From Bermanella marisrubri (lineage in GTDB: Bacteria; Pseudomonadota; Gammaproteobacteria; Pseudomonadales; Oceanobacteraceae), in NCBI RefSeq assembly GCF_012295615.1, contig NZ_CP051183.1, positions 310,001 to 374,000 on the forward strand: a DNA stretch of 64,000 bases. Direction: 5' to 3'. Below are positions 1 to 8,571 of the stretch, one piece after another. The notes beneath the pieces are model-generated. The model did no database searches. It saw only the letters and a program-made list of their open reading frames with translations, and had not been told where the DNA came from. Positions within the stretch are counted from its first letter, which is position 1. Each line of letters begins with the position of its first letter. Made by a program: the position numbers and the translations under genes.

Positions 1-544
1 CTTGCTTTAAATACCAATCTCGCGCCATAAATAGTGCTGCAATGGCGCGACCTTCTGTAAAATCTGTGCGACACACTAGCGATTCAATATCCGCCAGTGG
101 CCAAGTTAGGACCTCAAGGGGCTCCGGTTCGTCGCCCTCTAATTGTTCTGGATATAGATCCAAGGCCACCATGACATCGATGCCACTTTTCATGTAGCTT
201 GGACTAAGGCTCATTTGTTTCAAGTGAGTGATTTCTCGAGCACCAAAACCAATTTCTTCTTTCAATTCTCGGTTGGCAGCTTCGCTCAAGCTTTCCCCTA
301 AATCAACTGCACCTTTTGGCAGCGTAACAGTATAGTCTTCAATTCCGGCACCATACTCTTTAATTAGCATGACTTCTTGATGTGCGTTAATTGCAACCAT
401 CATGACCGCTCCTGCACCACCGGGTACTAGACGCTCGTAGGTGCGTTGCTCGCCATTGCTGAATTCAAGATCCATGGATTCAACTGTAAAAAGTCGGCTT
501 GAAGCAATGATGTGGCTGTGCAGTAATTTGGGTTTTTGTGCCAT
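1..544 (-). CDS. nudE: ADP compounds hydrolase NudE (Nudix), 3' end cut by window edge
   Basis: Not closed by a stop inside the window: 181 codons run from an ATG at 544 to the left edge, close to the roughly 186 residues usual for NudE, so only a few C-terminal residues are missing. The protein begins MAQKPKLLH. A full Nudix box (G-x5-E-x7-RE-x2-EE-x-G) is read around positions 240–320, with GAVDLGE followed by REL and KEEIGF. NudE hydrolyses ADP-ribose, NADH and diadenosine polyphosphates in the cytoplasm. It is divergent from yrfG, and the same neighbourhood (nudE, yrfG, hslR, hslO, pck) occurs in E. coli, which supports the specific name over a generic Nudix call. Confidence 0.9.
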   Translation of the reverse strand, partial: MAQKPKLLHSHIIASSRLFTVESMDLEFSNGEQRTYERLVPGGAGAVMMVAINAHQEVMLIKEYGAGIEDYTVTLPKGAVDLGESLSEAANRELKEEIGFGAREITHLKQMSLSPSYMKSGIDVMVALDLYPEQLEGDEPEPLEVLTWPLADIESLVCRTDFTEGRAIAALFMARDWYLKQ

Positions 545-606
545 ACGCGATATCAAGATACTATGATGAAACAGACGTTATCAGACCATATTAGGACAAG
601 AATTGC

Positions 607-1287
607 ATGATTCCTTGGCACAAAATTGACACTGTCTTGCTGGATATGGACGGGACTTTACTGGATTTGCATTTTGATAATGCATTCTGGATGGAGCATG
701 TTCCAGCTCAATATGCGCAATATCATGGAATCGATCATTTTCAGGCAATCGAATTACTGACAAAAAAAATGCAAAAGAAGCAGGGTCAGTTGCAATGGTA
801 CTGTTTGGATTATTGGAGTGAGGTTACTTCATTACCCATTGCCGAATTAAAAAGAGACCTAGAGCATAAGATTCGATTTCGTCCTCATGTCCCAGATTTT
901 TTGCAGGCGGTGAAGGATGCAGGAAAGCGCAGTGTGATCGTCACCAATGCTCATAGAGGTAGTGTTGACATAAAAATGCATAAGACTGGGTTGGATGCTT
1001 TGGTTGATCGTATTATAAGCAGCCATGACTATGGTTATGCCAAAGAGGATCAACACTTTTGGCAACACCTTTTAGATGATGAAGGCTTTGATTTAGAACG
1101 AAGCGTTTTAATCGATGATAGTGTGCCTGTGTTAGAATCAGCAAAACGTTTTGGTATCCAACATTTGCTGTGCATCACGCAGCCAGACAGTCAGAAACCA
1201 GAGCGTCGAGTAGAGGGTTATGCGAGTATTGATCACTTCAGTGATGTTATGCCGGCAGCAAAGCCTTCTGTTGATGAAGATAATTAA
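607..1287 (+). CDS. yrfG: GMP/IMP nucleotidase YrfG (HAD family)
   Basis: 226 residues. The HAD nucleophile motif DMDGTLLDL lies at residues 13–21. The motif II region reads VIVTNAH, and the C-terminal acidic motif reads LIDDS. The stretch WYCLDYWSE is typical of YrfG. In E. coli the enzyme dephosphorylates GMP and IMP. An AGGA lies 12 bases before the ATG. The gene starts a run with hslR (8-base gap) and hslO, so it is likely one transcript. igaA/yrfF, which sits between nudE and yrfG in E. coli, is absent here. Confidence 0.9.
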   Translation: MIPWHKIDTVLLDMDGTLLDLHFDNAFWMEHVPAQYAQYHGIDHFQAIELLTKKMQKKQGQLQWYCLDYWSEVTSLPIAELKRDLEHKIRFRPHVPDFLQAVKDAGKRSVIVTNAHRGSVDIKMHKTGLDALVDRIISSHDYGYAKEDQHFWQHLLDDEGFDLERSVLIDDSVPVLESAKRFGIQHLLCITQPDSQKPERRVEGYASIDHFSDVMPAAKPSVDEDN

Positions 1288-1295
1288 CGGTCGTT

Positions 1296-1700
1296 ATGGC
1301 AGACAAAGACAACGCAAAAATACGTTTGGATAAATGGTTATGGGCTGCAAGGTTTTATAAAACCCGCGCTTTGGCCAAAACCGCAATCGAAGGCGGCAAA
1401 GTCCAATATGAGGGCCAGCGCAGCAAAGTGAGTAAAATAGTCGAGCTTGGCGCCACTATAAAAGTGCGACAAGGTTTCGACGATAAAGTCGTAGTGGTGA
1501 AGGCGTTGAGTGATCAGCGCCGAGGAGCTCCCGAAGCCCAATTACTGTATGAAGAAACAGCTGAGAGTATCAAGCATAGAATGGATGAAACTGAGCGCCG
1601 TCGTAAATTTAAGCAAGCCAATCCATTGTTCGATCATAAGCCCAATAAAAAAGAGCGCCGTCAAATGGAAAAGTGGCGTAAGGATACAATGCCTTCATAA
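1296..1700 (+). CDS. hslR: Heat shock protein Hsp15 (ribosome-associated S4-domain protein)
   Basis: 134 residues, the usual Hsp15 length. An N-terminal S4 RNA-binding domain (about residues 8–65) begins IRLDKWLWAARFYKTR and includes the AIEGGKV turn. The C-terminal third is strongly basic (RRRKFKQ, KKERRQ). Hsp15 binds free 50S subunits that carry nascent chains and helps recycle them after heat stress. It lies 8 bases after yrfG and 57 bases before hslO, the same order as in E. coli, where hslR and hslO are co-transcribed heat-shock genes. Confidence 0.93.
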   Translation: MADKDNAKIRLDKWLWAARFYKTRALAKTAIEGGKVQYEGQRSKVSKIVELGATIKVRQGFDDKVVVVKALSDQRRGAPEAQLLYEETAESIKHRMDETERRRKFKQANPLFDHKPNKKERRQMEKWRKDTMPS

Positions 1701-1757
1701 ATGAAGGTATGATGCGCGCCTTTTCTGTTTTCTGATCCCCAAATTCTAGGTTAAGCC

Positions 1758-2645
1758 ATGGCTACAAAAGACACTTTGCAACGTTTTACCTTTGATCATA
1801 CCCATGTCCGTGGTGAGCTGGTGGGTTTGCATAAAACCCTAAGCGACGTCTTCACGCGTCAAGATTACCCTGAACCGGTAAAGGCCTTGTTGTCAGAATT
1901 ATTGGTCGCTGCTTCTTTGCTGAGTGCAACTGTGAAGATTAAAGGCGTATTAAGCTTGCAGGTACAAAGCAATGGGCCGATTCGTGCGATTGTGGCTGAA
2001 ACCAGTAATGATGGCCACTTACGGGGTATTGCACGCATGGATCCAGAGCAGAGTATTGATAATGGTTCTTTGCTAGGGGATCAAGGACAGCTAGTCATTA
2101 CTATGGACCCAGAGAAAGGCCGCCGTTATCAAGGTGTGGTAGCACTCGAGGAAGGTAACATTGCTAAAAGCTTAGAGGGCTATTTCAGGCAAAGTGAGCA
2201 GTTGGGGACACGAATTTGGTTGGGCTACGAAGAAGGCGTTGCGGCCGGTATGCTGCTGCAAGAGCTCCCCGAGTTGGGAGAGGTTCAACAAGGTATTGAA
2301 GCGGATCCAGATGCTTGGGGCCGACTGACACACTTGGCAGATACGATTCGCAATGATGAGCTGTTGCATTTACCGAACGATGACATCCTTCATCGACTAT
2401 ATCACGAAGAAAAAGTGCGCTTGTACGATGCCCAACCACTTAAATTTCAATGCAGTTGCAGTAAAGAGCGCTTGTCTGTGGCACTGACGCAGTTGGGTTA
2501 TGCAGAATGCCAAGAAGTTATTGATGAACAGGGTAAAATTCGTGCTGACTGCCAGTTTTGTGGTCAGCACTACAGCTTCACGCAAAGTGATGTGAATGGT
2601 TTGTTTCCTTTAGAAAGTGCTAAGGCGGGTAAAGGACTTCATTAG
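1758..2645 (+). CDS. hslO: Redox-regulated chaperonin Hsp33
   Basis: 295 residues, normal for Hsp33. The C-terminal zinc switch is visible: a CSC pair (FQCSCS, about residue 231) and CQFC about 32 residues later, giving the family's CxC…CxxC. Oxidative stress releases zinc and forms disulfides, which activates the holdase. The start ATG is preceded by AGGTTAAGCC. The gene ends the yrfG-hslR-hslO run, and a structured intergenic region follows before pckA. Confidence 0.95.
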   Translation: MATKDTLQRFTFDHTHVRGELVGLHKTLSDVFTRQDYPEPVKALLSELLVAASLLSATVKIKGVLSLQVQSNGPIRAIVAETSNDGHLRGIARMDPEQSIDNGSLLGDQGQLVITMDPEKGRRYQGVVALEEGNIAKSLEGYFRQSEQLGTRIWLGYEEGVAAGMLLQELPELGEVQQGIEADPDAWGRLTHLADTIRNDELLHLPNDDILHRLYHEEKVRLYDAQPLKFQCSCSKERLSVALTQLGYAECQEVIDEQGKIRADCQFCGQHYSFTQSDVNGLFPLESAKAGKGLH

Positions 2646-2986
2646 TGGCGCGCCGTTTTGGCAGGACTTTGTTCGAATAAATTAGAGTTTTGTATTTTGC
2701 TATCTAATGGTTGTCGATAATCATTCCAATTTATAGCCAGTATAGGCTGCATAAATGTGTTGTATACCCCTTGCCAATACTGGTCTGCAAGGGGCATGCA
2801 AGCGTCTCAATAAGACGCACATGTGTCTTTTTTATCCATGTCTATTCGCCTCACAGGCTTTTTCTGGCATAATCGCGCCCCTAAAAAATTTCCATTCGTT
2901 TGTAGCTCAGTCGTCTGCTGCAAACGGTAAGCTTTTCAGTTATTTAGCCACAAGCTGAATAACCCAACATGATGGATTGGGCAATT
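2646..2986 (+). promoter_or_regulatory. Structured hslO–pckA intergenic region
   Basis: About 340 bases without a credible gene. Three stem-loops follow one another: CCCCTTGC/GCAAGGGG (2767–2774 with 2787–2794), GCGTCT/AGACGC (2802–2807 with 2813–2818), and AAGACGC with its 7-base partner (2812–2818 with 2823–2829, one G·U) followed by a T-run. The last two share bases 2813–2818, so they exclude each other. A weak -10-like CATAAT lies near 2869–2874 (inferred pckA promoter). Confidence 0.5.
2812..2833 (+). terminator. Terminator-like hairpin after hslO
   Basis: A 7-base stem (2812–2818 with 2823–2829), a 4-base loop ACAT and a T-run to 2833. It could end the hslO transcript. Its left arm can alternatively pair with 2802–2807. 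Confidence 0.55.
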
Positions 2987-4522
2987 ATGACCACCGTTTA
3001 CACCGATCTCTCTTCTGCTGAACTAGTAGAAAAGGCACTAGAGCGCGGCGAAGGCCGTTTACAAGACACTGGTGCACTTGTTGTTACCACTGGTAAGCGC
3101 ACGGGTCGCTCACCAATGGACCGCTTCATTGTGCAAGAGCCAAGCACAGCGGATGCTATCGATTGGGGCAAAGTGAACCGTCCATTTGATGCGGACAAGT
3201 TCGATGCACTTTGGGACCGTGTTGAAAGCTATCTTGATCAGCATGACAAATTTGTTTCCAATGTGCATGTGGGTGCCGATCCTCAGCATTACCTACCAAT
3301 TAAAATGACGACGCAAACAGCTTGGCAGAACCTATTCGGGCGCAATTTGTTTATCCGCCCAGATAGTTTCAACCCTGCAGATAAAGAAGAGTGGCAAATC
3401 CTAAACGCAGCTGGTTTCGAGTGTGATCCAGAGCGCGACGGTACTAATTCTGATGGCTGTGTCATCATCAATTTCGCTAAGCGCAAAGTTCTTTTGGCAG
3501 GTATGCGCTATGCGGGCGAAATGAAAAAAGCCATGTTCTCTGTACAAAACTTCTTACTACCAGAAAAAGACGTTCTACCAATGCACTGTTCAGCCAACGT
3601 AGGTGATGAGGGTGATACTTGCTTGTTCTTTGGTCTATCTGGTACCGGTAAAACAACCCTTTCAGCCGATCCTTCACGCTACCTAATTGGTGATGATGAG
3701 CACGGTTGGGGCAAAGGCACTGTATTCAACATCGAAGGTGGTTGCTACGCAAAAACCATCGATCTCTCTAAGAAGAACGAGCCAATTATCTGGGACGCCA
3801 TTAAATTTGGCGCAATCGTTGAGAACGTTGTTATCAATGACGAAACTCGCACAGCTGACTACGCTGATACCAGCCTGACTGAAAACGGCCGTTGTGCGTA
3901 TCCTCTTGAGCACGTTGAAAAACGTGTTGAGGAAAACCGTGCAGGTGAGCCAAAAGCGGTTATCTTCTTAACCTGTGATATGACCGGCGTATTGCCTCCT
4001 GTTTCTATCCTGAGCAAAGAGCAAGCGGCTTACCACTTCCTAAGTGGTTACACTGCCCTTGTAGGCTCAACTGAGATGGGTGGTTCTAAAGGTTTGAAAT
4101 CAACCTTCTCTACTTGCTTCGGTGCGCCTTTCTTCCCACGTCCAGCTGGCGAATACGCAGAGCTTCTTATGAAGCGCGTGACTGAATTCGATTCTCAGGT
4201 TTACCTAGTAAACACGGGTTGGACAGGTGGTCCAAATGGCGCTGGTGGCGAGCGTTTCAGCATCCCAACGACTCGTGCAGTGATCTCTGCTATTCAGTCC
4301 GGAGCCCTGCGTAATGCTGAAACTGAGACAATTCCTGTATTTGGTTTACAAGTACCTAAAGCGGTTGAAGGTGTTGATAGCAAGCTATTGAATCCTCGCC
4401 AAGCTTGGGCTGACCAAGACAAGTACGATGAAGTGGCAAAAGGCTTAGCACAGCAGTTTGTTGATAACTTCCAGAAGTACGAAGTTTCTGAAGCGATCCG
4501 TGCAGCGGGTCCTCAGCTTTAA
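2987..4522 (+). CDS. pckA: Phosphoenolpyruvate carboxykinase (ATP)
   Basis: Converts oxaloacetate and ATP to PEP, CO2 and ADP, the first step of gluconeogenesis. The Walker A-type P-loop reads [11 protein letters not shown], and the metal/substrate site segments RSPMDRF and IGDDEHGW are present. Length is about 511 residues from the ATG at 2987 ([10 protein letters not shown]). An in-frame ATG at 2969 would add six residues (MMDWAI), but 2987 fits the family N-terminus better. Neither start has a strong Shine-Dalgarno sequence. A strong terminator follows at 4552. The position downstream of hslO matches E. coli. Confidence 0.95.
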   Translation: MTTVYTDLSSAELVEKALERGEGRLQDTGALVVTTGKRTGRSPMDRFIVQEPSTADAIDWGKVNRPFDADKFDALWDRVESYLDQHDKFVSNVHVGADPQHYLPIKMTTQTAWQNLFGRNLFIRPDSFNPADKEEWQILNAAGFECDPERDGTNSDGCVIINFAKRKVLLAGMRYAGEMKKAMFSVQNFLLPEKDVLPMHCSANVGDEGDTCLFFGLSGTGKTTLSADPSRYLIGDDEHGWGKGTVFNIEGGCYAKTIDLSKKNEPIIWDAIKFGAIVENVVINDETRTADYADTSLTENGRCAYPLEHVEKRVEENRAGEPKAVIFLTCDMTGVLPPVSILSKEQAAYHFLSGYTALVGSTEMGGSKGLKSTFSTCFGAPFFPRPAGEYAELLMKRVTEFDSQVYLVNTGWTGGPNGAGGERFSIPTTRAVISAIQSGALRNAETETIPVFGLQVPKAVEGVDSKLLNPRQAWADQDKYDEVAKGLAQQFVDNFQKYEVSEAIRAAGPQL

Positions 4523-4551
4523 ATACCTATCACCCTAGGTGTTTAAGAAAG

Positions 4552-4575
4552 AGCCGACGTGATGTCGGCTTTTTT
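4552..4575 (+). terminator. Rho-independent terminator of pckA
   Basis: AGCCGAC (4552–4558) pairs perfectly with GTCGGCT (4564–4570) around a 5-base loop, followed by a run of T. Confidence 0.9.
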
Positions 4576-4638
4576 GTGCCCGCTGCTCTGGTTTTTCTAT
4601 CCGCGAGTTGTGAGCAAATCAGGCACCAGATCAACGCT

Positions 4639-4724
4639 GTAATGCACTTTTGCGGACGCGGTAGATACATCCATGTACGCTCCCACTTGGCGTCCTGCCA
4701 AGTGAGGCCGCGCAAGTGCACTAC
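4639..4724. repeat. Multi-stem foldback element
   Basis: The outer arms 4639–4655 and 4708–4724 are inverted repeats matching at 14 of 17 positions. Inside are a perfect 8-base stem CACTTGGC/GCCAAGTG (4684–4691 with 4697–4704) and a small palindrome TACAT-CC-ATGTA (4666–4677). It has no reading frame of its own. It sits between convergent pckA and mepK, a usual place for REP/MITE-like elements. No second copy was seen in the window. Confidence 0.6.
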
Positions 4725-4805
4725 ACCATTGAACAGTTGTCGAGCTACCAGAAATTAAGATTGCTTGAGAGCGATGGATAGAATAAAGGCGTGCCCCTAT
4801 CAATA

Positions 4806-4895
4806 ACGCTTACGTTCGGTATCCATTTAATGGCCGAGCTGAGTTCCAACTTCAGAAGAGAGCTTATTACCAGCGACGCTTACGTCCGGTATCCA
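4806..4895. repeat. Duplicated 20-base tail of mepK
   Basis: Bases 4876–4895 encode the last residues of mepK (minus strand). They recur at 4806–4825 with one mismatch, 70 bases downstream of the gene end in its direction of reading. The second copy is outside the gene. It looks like a short tandem duplication or the remnant of an older, longer 3' end. Confidence 0.6.
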
Positions 4896-5415
4896 AGTGA
4901 ATAAAACCGCTTTTACGGTAGTAGTGAACACCGCCTGTGCTCACCGCTAGCGTGGCTTTATGGACATGGCGATGGTTTATGCCAGGGATATAGAAATCCA
5001 GAGCCTTGCCCATCATGTGGAGGCTTTCTTGGGCTATGCCGTCTTGAGCATGACGAAGATCATCATTGGTTTTAGGGCTGCGATAGCCACTCACTAGCAT
5101 GATTTCTCGATTGGTTTCTAGTTTGCTCTGCACATGGTGTAGTTGATCAATTAAGGCTAGATCAAGGGAAGCGACTTCGTTTTCGCGGTGATCACGCATC
5201 ATGAGGAAAATGTCGGCTAGGCCATCAATTAGGTACTCACCCTGTTCCCAGTAAGTGATATCAGCACGTTCACCTGTGTGCAGATTGCGTAATTTCAAGG
5301 CGCGGAATTGATCCTGAGATTTAGGCTGGATAGATGCTTGGACAAAGCTAGGGGCCGCCAGTAAGGGAGCTGACTGGCAAGTCCATTTTAGTAGTTGACG
5401 GCGACTAATGCTCAT
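4867..5415 (-). CDS. mepK: Murein endopeptidase of the MepK/YcbK family (DUF882), Tat-exported
   Basis: 182 residues. The N-terminus MSISRRQLLKW carries a twin-arginine motif, followed by a short hydrophobic stretch and a cleavage-like SFVQA, so Tat export is predicted. The M15-type zinc peptidase core shows SGYRSPKTN, then H-x2-G-x-A-x-DF (HMMGKALDF) and a terminal HLDTG. In E. coli MepK cuts peptidoglycan cross-links including 3-3 (mDAP-mDAP) links. It lies 122 bases after ldtD, whose product makes 3-3 links, and this pairing is also found in E. coli. The 3' end has a nearby partial duplicate. Confidence 0.87.
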   Translation of the reverse strand: MSISRRQLLKWTCQSAPLLAAPSFVQASIQPKSQDQFRALKLRNLHTGERADITYWEQGEYLIDGLADIFLMMRDHRENEVASLDLALIDQLHHVQSKLETNREIMLVSGYRSPKTNDDLRHAQDGIAQESLHMMGKALDFYIPGINHRHVHKATLAVSTGGVHYYRKSGFIHLDTGRKRRW

Positions 5416-5537
5416 ATTGCCTCAAAAAATCAATAACGCTGCTTCTGGGCGCGGATTTTGCCATCTTTCACCGGTTATAAGCAAAGCGATTGCTTATGTG
5501 CGTTTGGTCACGTTTTGTTCACATGACTGAATACGAA

Positions 5538-7424
5538 TTACAGAACAATCGAATCGAGCTTATGACTCTGATTGTTGATTTGGTCACGGTTATAAACATC
5601 GCGGCGTACCTGCAGCGTGCCTTCTTCGTTTACCCATGTCGTCCAATACATTAGATAGACTGGTACTGGGTCCTTTAACCGAACAGGGCGCGTGTAGCGA
5701 CGCTCTATGACATTACTGATCAGCTGCTCATCCCAATTCTGACGTCCTAACAACGCTTTTGCTAACGCCATAGGCTGTTCAACGCGTATGCAGCCACTGC
5801 TTAGTGCTCGCATATCGCGTGCAAAAAGCTCTTTGTGATTGGTGTCGTGCAAATAAATAGACTTGTCGTTGGGAAATACAAATTTAACGTTACCAAGACT
5901 GTTATCATCCCCTGGTGCTTGTACTAATCGGTACGTATTTGTACGAGACTGAAAACCGTTGAAATCTAGGTTTTCAAGAGGGACTTCTTTTGGTGGCATT
6001 GACCAGCCTTCGTAGACTTTAAAATTATGTTTTCTCAAGTAATCTGGGTCACGCTTGGCTTGCGGTATGATATCGCGAATCGCAATACGGTGAGGAACAT
6101 TCCATTCAGGCGCTAAGATAACGGAACTAATGGTTTCCGCTAACACTGGCGTGCGCAAATGCTCTTTGCCAATGATGACTTTCATGTTCAATTGACGCTT
6201 CCCTTTTGCGAAGTAATTTAAGCGGAAGTCAGCCATATTTACCAAGATATAGTCTTCGCCTAGTTCCTTTGGAAGGTAACGCCAACGTTTCATGTTCAGG
6301 GCGATGCGCTGTGCAATGAAATAAGGCGGCTCATTAAGCTGAGCCAGTGTTTGCTGGTCTAAGCGGCCGGTTGGTAGCAATCCATTACGCTTCTGATAAT
6401 GCTTGAGGGCACGCACAGTGTTTTCATCGATTCTATAAACCTGATGTTCTGGTTGTTTGCGGTATTGACGCTCTAATGCCAGCGGATCAAGTTCACTATT
6501 TGGTGTTTGGGATACTAACCAATCCATGGCACTTTTTTGATAGTCGCCATAAGCATTAAGCATCCATTTCAAGCGCGGGATTTGCGCGTGATGATCTCCC
6601 GCTTTGAGAGGGTTCTCAATTTCTAAGGGGTACCAAAGGCCACTTTCGGCAATGTCTTGATAGCGTTCTAATTCTTGGCCAAGGCGCTCATAACCTGGAT
6701 GGCTAGGGACTAACTGCTTAACCAACTCGTGCAATTTTCCCTGTTCAAGACTTTGGCTAAGCAAGCTAATAACATCCAGTGAAGTGACACGGGTTGTTGG
6801 TGGAGCTGCCACTTTTCTAAAGGACGGATGATCAAGCTCACCTGTGTTAGGCAGTAGCTCTTTATTGAAAACCTGGCGGGCAAAATCAATGTATGCGTCG
6901 GTTAGGAGTACATCAATGGCGGCGGCGTGCTTAGGTTGGTTGTCGAGGCGTCCCAGTTCTGTTTGTAATTTGCTGATACGAAAACCATAAGCTTTCCATT
7001 CATCGCTAGCGGTATGACGTAGATTGGTTACCAGCGCGTTGCCCGCAGAATTTAAGCGATAGTGATCCATCCATATTAATTGGTGCTGGGTTTCACGATA
7101 AACTTGTTCTAATTCTTCTCGGTAGCGAAGGCTCGCGCCGCCCGCGACATTATTTGGGGCGCTGTAAAGCCAGTGTTCCAAGCTCTCTTTGGCGACTAAA
7201 GGTGCAATGACTGGACGTGTTGTACTGCTGATGAACAACACAACGCTGATGAGTACAAAGCAACTAACGACCAGTCCTAGGGTAATAACGTTTTGGCTTC
7301 CACCAGTTTTACGCTCGGTGTAAGTAAGATGTGCCTTTTTTGCGCTCGTCGTCGTGGGTCCAGCTTTAGTTGGACGTTTAAGGCTTCGATGACGATCGGA
7401 ATAGTAGATGGATAGACTGTCCAT
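5538..7424 (-). CDS. ldtD: L,D-transpeptidase of the LdtD/YcbB type
   Basis: 628 residues. A cytoplasmic basic N-terminus is followed by one membrane segment (about 47–68). A long region typical of YcbB comes next, then a peptidoglycan-binding-1 domain (about 275–365, with VRALKHYQKRNGL) and a C-terminal YkuD catalytic domain. Catalytic residues are visible: H526 in LHDTN and C545 in SSGCIRV. The enzyme forms 3-3 cross-links in periplasmic peptidoglycan using a tetrapeptide donor. It is followed on the same strand by mepK, consistent with a make/cut pair. Confidence 0.9.
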   Translation of the reverse strand: MDSLSIYYSDRHRSLKRPTKAGPTTTSAKKAHLTYTERKTGGSQNVITLGLVVSCFVLISVVLFISSTTRPVIAPLVAKESLEHWLYSAPNNVAGGASLRYREELEQVYRETQHQLIWMDHYRLNSAGNALVTNLRHTASDEWKAYGFRISKLQTELGRLDNQPKHAAAIDVLLTDAYIDFARQVFNKELLPNTGELDHPSFRKVAAPPTTRVTSLDVISLLSQSLEQGKLHELVKQLVPSHPGYERLGQELERYQDIAESGLWYPLEIENPLKAGDHHAQIPRLKWMLNAYGDYQKSAMDWLVSQTPNSELDPLALERQYRKQPEHQVYRIDENTVRALKHYQKRNGLLPTGRLDQQTLAQLNEPPYFIAQRIALNMKRWRYLPKELGEDYILVNMADFRLNYFAKGKRQLNMKVIIGKEHLRTPVLAETISSVILAPEWNVPHRIAIRDIIPQAKRDPDYLRKHNFKVYEGWSMPPKEVPLENLDFNGFQSRTNTYRLVQAPGDDNSLGNVKFVFPNDKSIYLHDTNHKELFARDMRALSSGCIRVEQPMALAKALLGRQNWDEQLISNVIERRYTRPVRLKDPVPVYLMYWTTWVNEEGTLQVRRDVYNRDQINNQSHKLDSIVL

Positions 7425-7623
7425 ACCTTGCAGTATGGCAGGGAAATGTGATGCTATTCACGAAGCTTTACAGTGGGATTTGGTAACCAAAAGTATCCGT
7501 TTGTAAATCAAAAATTTGACTTTAATTAAATCAATTACTTGTAATCGGTTTGTTTTAATTCTTGTCGGTATTACAAAAACCCGACACCAATTTAATAACG
7601 AAAAAATACATAAAGTTGTCGGT

Positions 7624-8385
7624 TTATATACTTTTTATATAGAACGACTCTCTCACCTCGTGATTGAGTGAACCGGTGTGATCAAAGCTTTGCTCTATCC
7701 ACTCGACGTGATTTTGTTTAATGGTGAGCATGGAACTGGCACGGGTACCGTAACTAGGGCTGACAATAAAGGGCGCACTTAGTAGGGTTTCCCATGGCTG
7801 GCCAATACCCGTGTCCGGTTGCTCTACTTGTGGATAAGTCTGTCGTCGATTGAGCAGTGGCATGGTCATGTTTTGACCCTGAGCATGCATTTCTAACTGT
7901 TTTTTGGCGTATAAGGTTTTTGGCCAAGGTGTATCGAGGCTAGCATTGCTCAAGCCATAAATACCTGCATGCAAAGCCAAAGGCTGTGTGTGCTGATTAC
8001 GATTGCTAATGAAGATACATTGTCGTTGATTGCCAATGATAAGATTAAAGCCGTCGTATAAATGAGCCTGATCGGCAATACCTTCAGCGTAGGTTTGTGG
8101 ATCTTCTTGAGCGATTAAATAGTCTTTAACTAAATGCCCTCGACTGATTTGCCCTTGGCGATGGGACGGTAACTGTCGAACATTAGTAAGTGCTGCAAAA
8201 TAGCCCGACTTGGTAACCCCCATCCAGGTACCGCCTGCTTCTAAATCTTTACCTGCTAAAACATGAGGGTGCTCTGGCCACCAGTGGGACTGTGTGCTGG
8301 GTCTTTCATGAAACTCGTCTCGGTTTGCCACCATCATGAGTGGTTGATCACTCAGTGGTTGCCATTGAAAGCTAATTAAACACAT
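7624..8385 (-). CDS. NRDE/TANGO2 family protein
   Basis: The family N-terminus MCLISF and the naming motif ANRDEFHERP are present, and length is about 253 residues from the ATG at 8385. That start puts the conserved Cys at position 2, as in other NRDE proteins, where an Ntn-hydrolase-like role has been proposed. TANGO2 relatives are linked to haem or lipid handling, but the bacterial function is not settled. A start at 8430 (ATG, 15 more residues) has a better ribosome site (AGGGAG, 4 bases away), so the true start is uncertain. It stands alone, divergent from the TauE/SafE gene. Confidence 0.8.
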   Translation of the reverse strand: MCLISFQWQPLSDQPLMMVANRDEFHERPSTQSHWWPEHPHVLAGKDLEAGGTWMGVTKSGYFAALTNVRQLPSHRQGQISRGHLVKDYLIAQEDPQTYAEGIADQAHLYDGFNLIIGNQRQCIFISNRNQHTQPLALHAGIYGLSNASLDTPWPKTLYAKKQLEMHAQGQNMTMPLLNRRQTYPQVEQPDTGIGQPWETLLSAPFIVSPSYGTRASSMLTIKQNHVEWIEQSFDHTGSLNHEVRESFYIKSI

Positions 8386-8571
8386 ATTTCTGCCAAAGAA
8401 GTCGTCAAGACTCACCAGTGTAAGGAGCATAATACTCCCTACGCAAGCGCTGGATTGTCAGAAGGTTTCTGGCAATTGCGATTCCTGCGTTCTGACCGCA
8501 TAATGGCTGCTTTTTATTAGTCGCTCGACAGGTCGTTGGGTGAGTTAAAAATTGCAAGATTGTGGGGAATA

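Noticed and set aside
2714-2728. GATAATCATT half of a Fur box upstream of pckA
   Set aside because: Only one half matches the consensus; iron control of pckA is not expected.
2898-2935. tRNA-like GTAGCTCAG sequence before pckA
   Set aside because: Only the D-arm-like piece is present; no acceptor, anticodon or T arm can be folded.
2755-2958. 67-residue open frame between hslO and pckA
   Set aside because: It spans the stem-loops and promoter-like region, has no ribosome site and no family-like features.
4576-4803. Small frames on both strands between pckA and mepK
   Set aside because: They lie on the foldback element, whose inverted repeats create open frames by chance.
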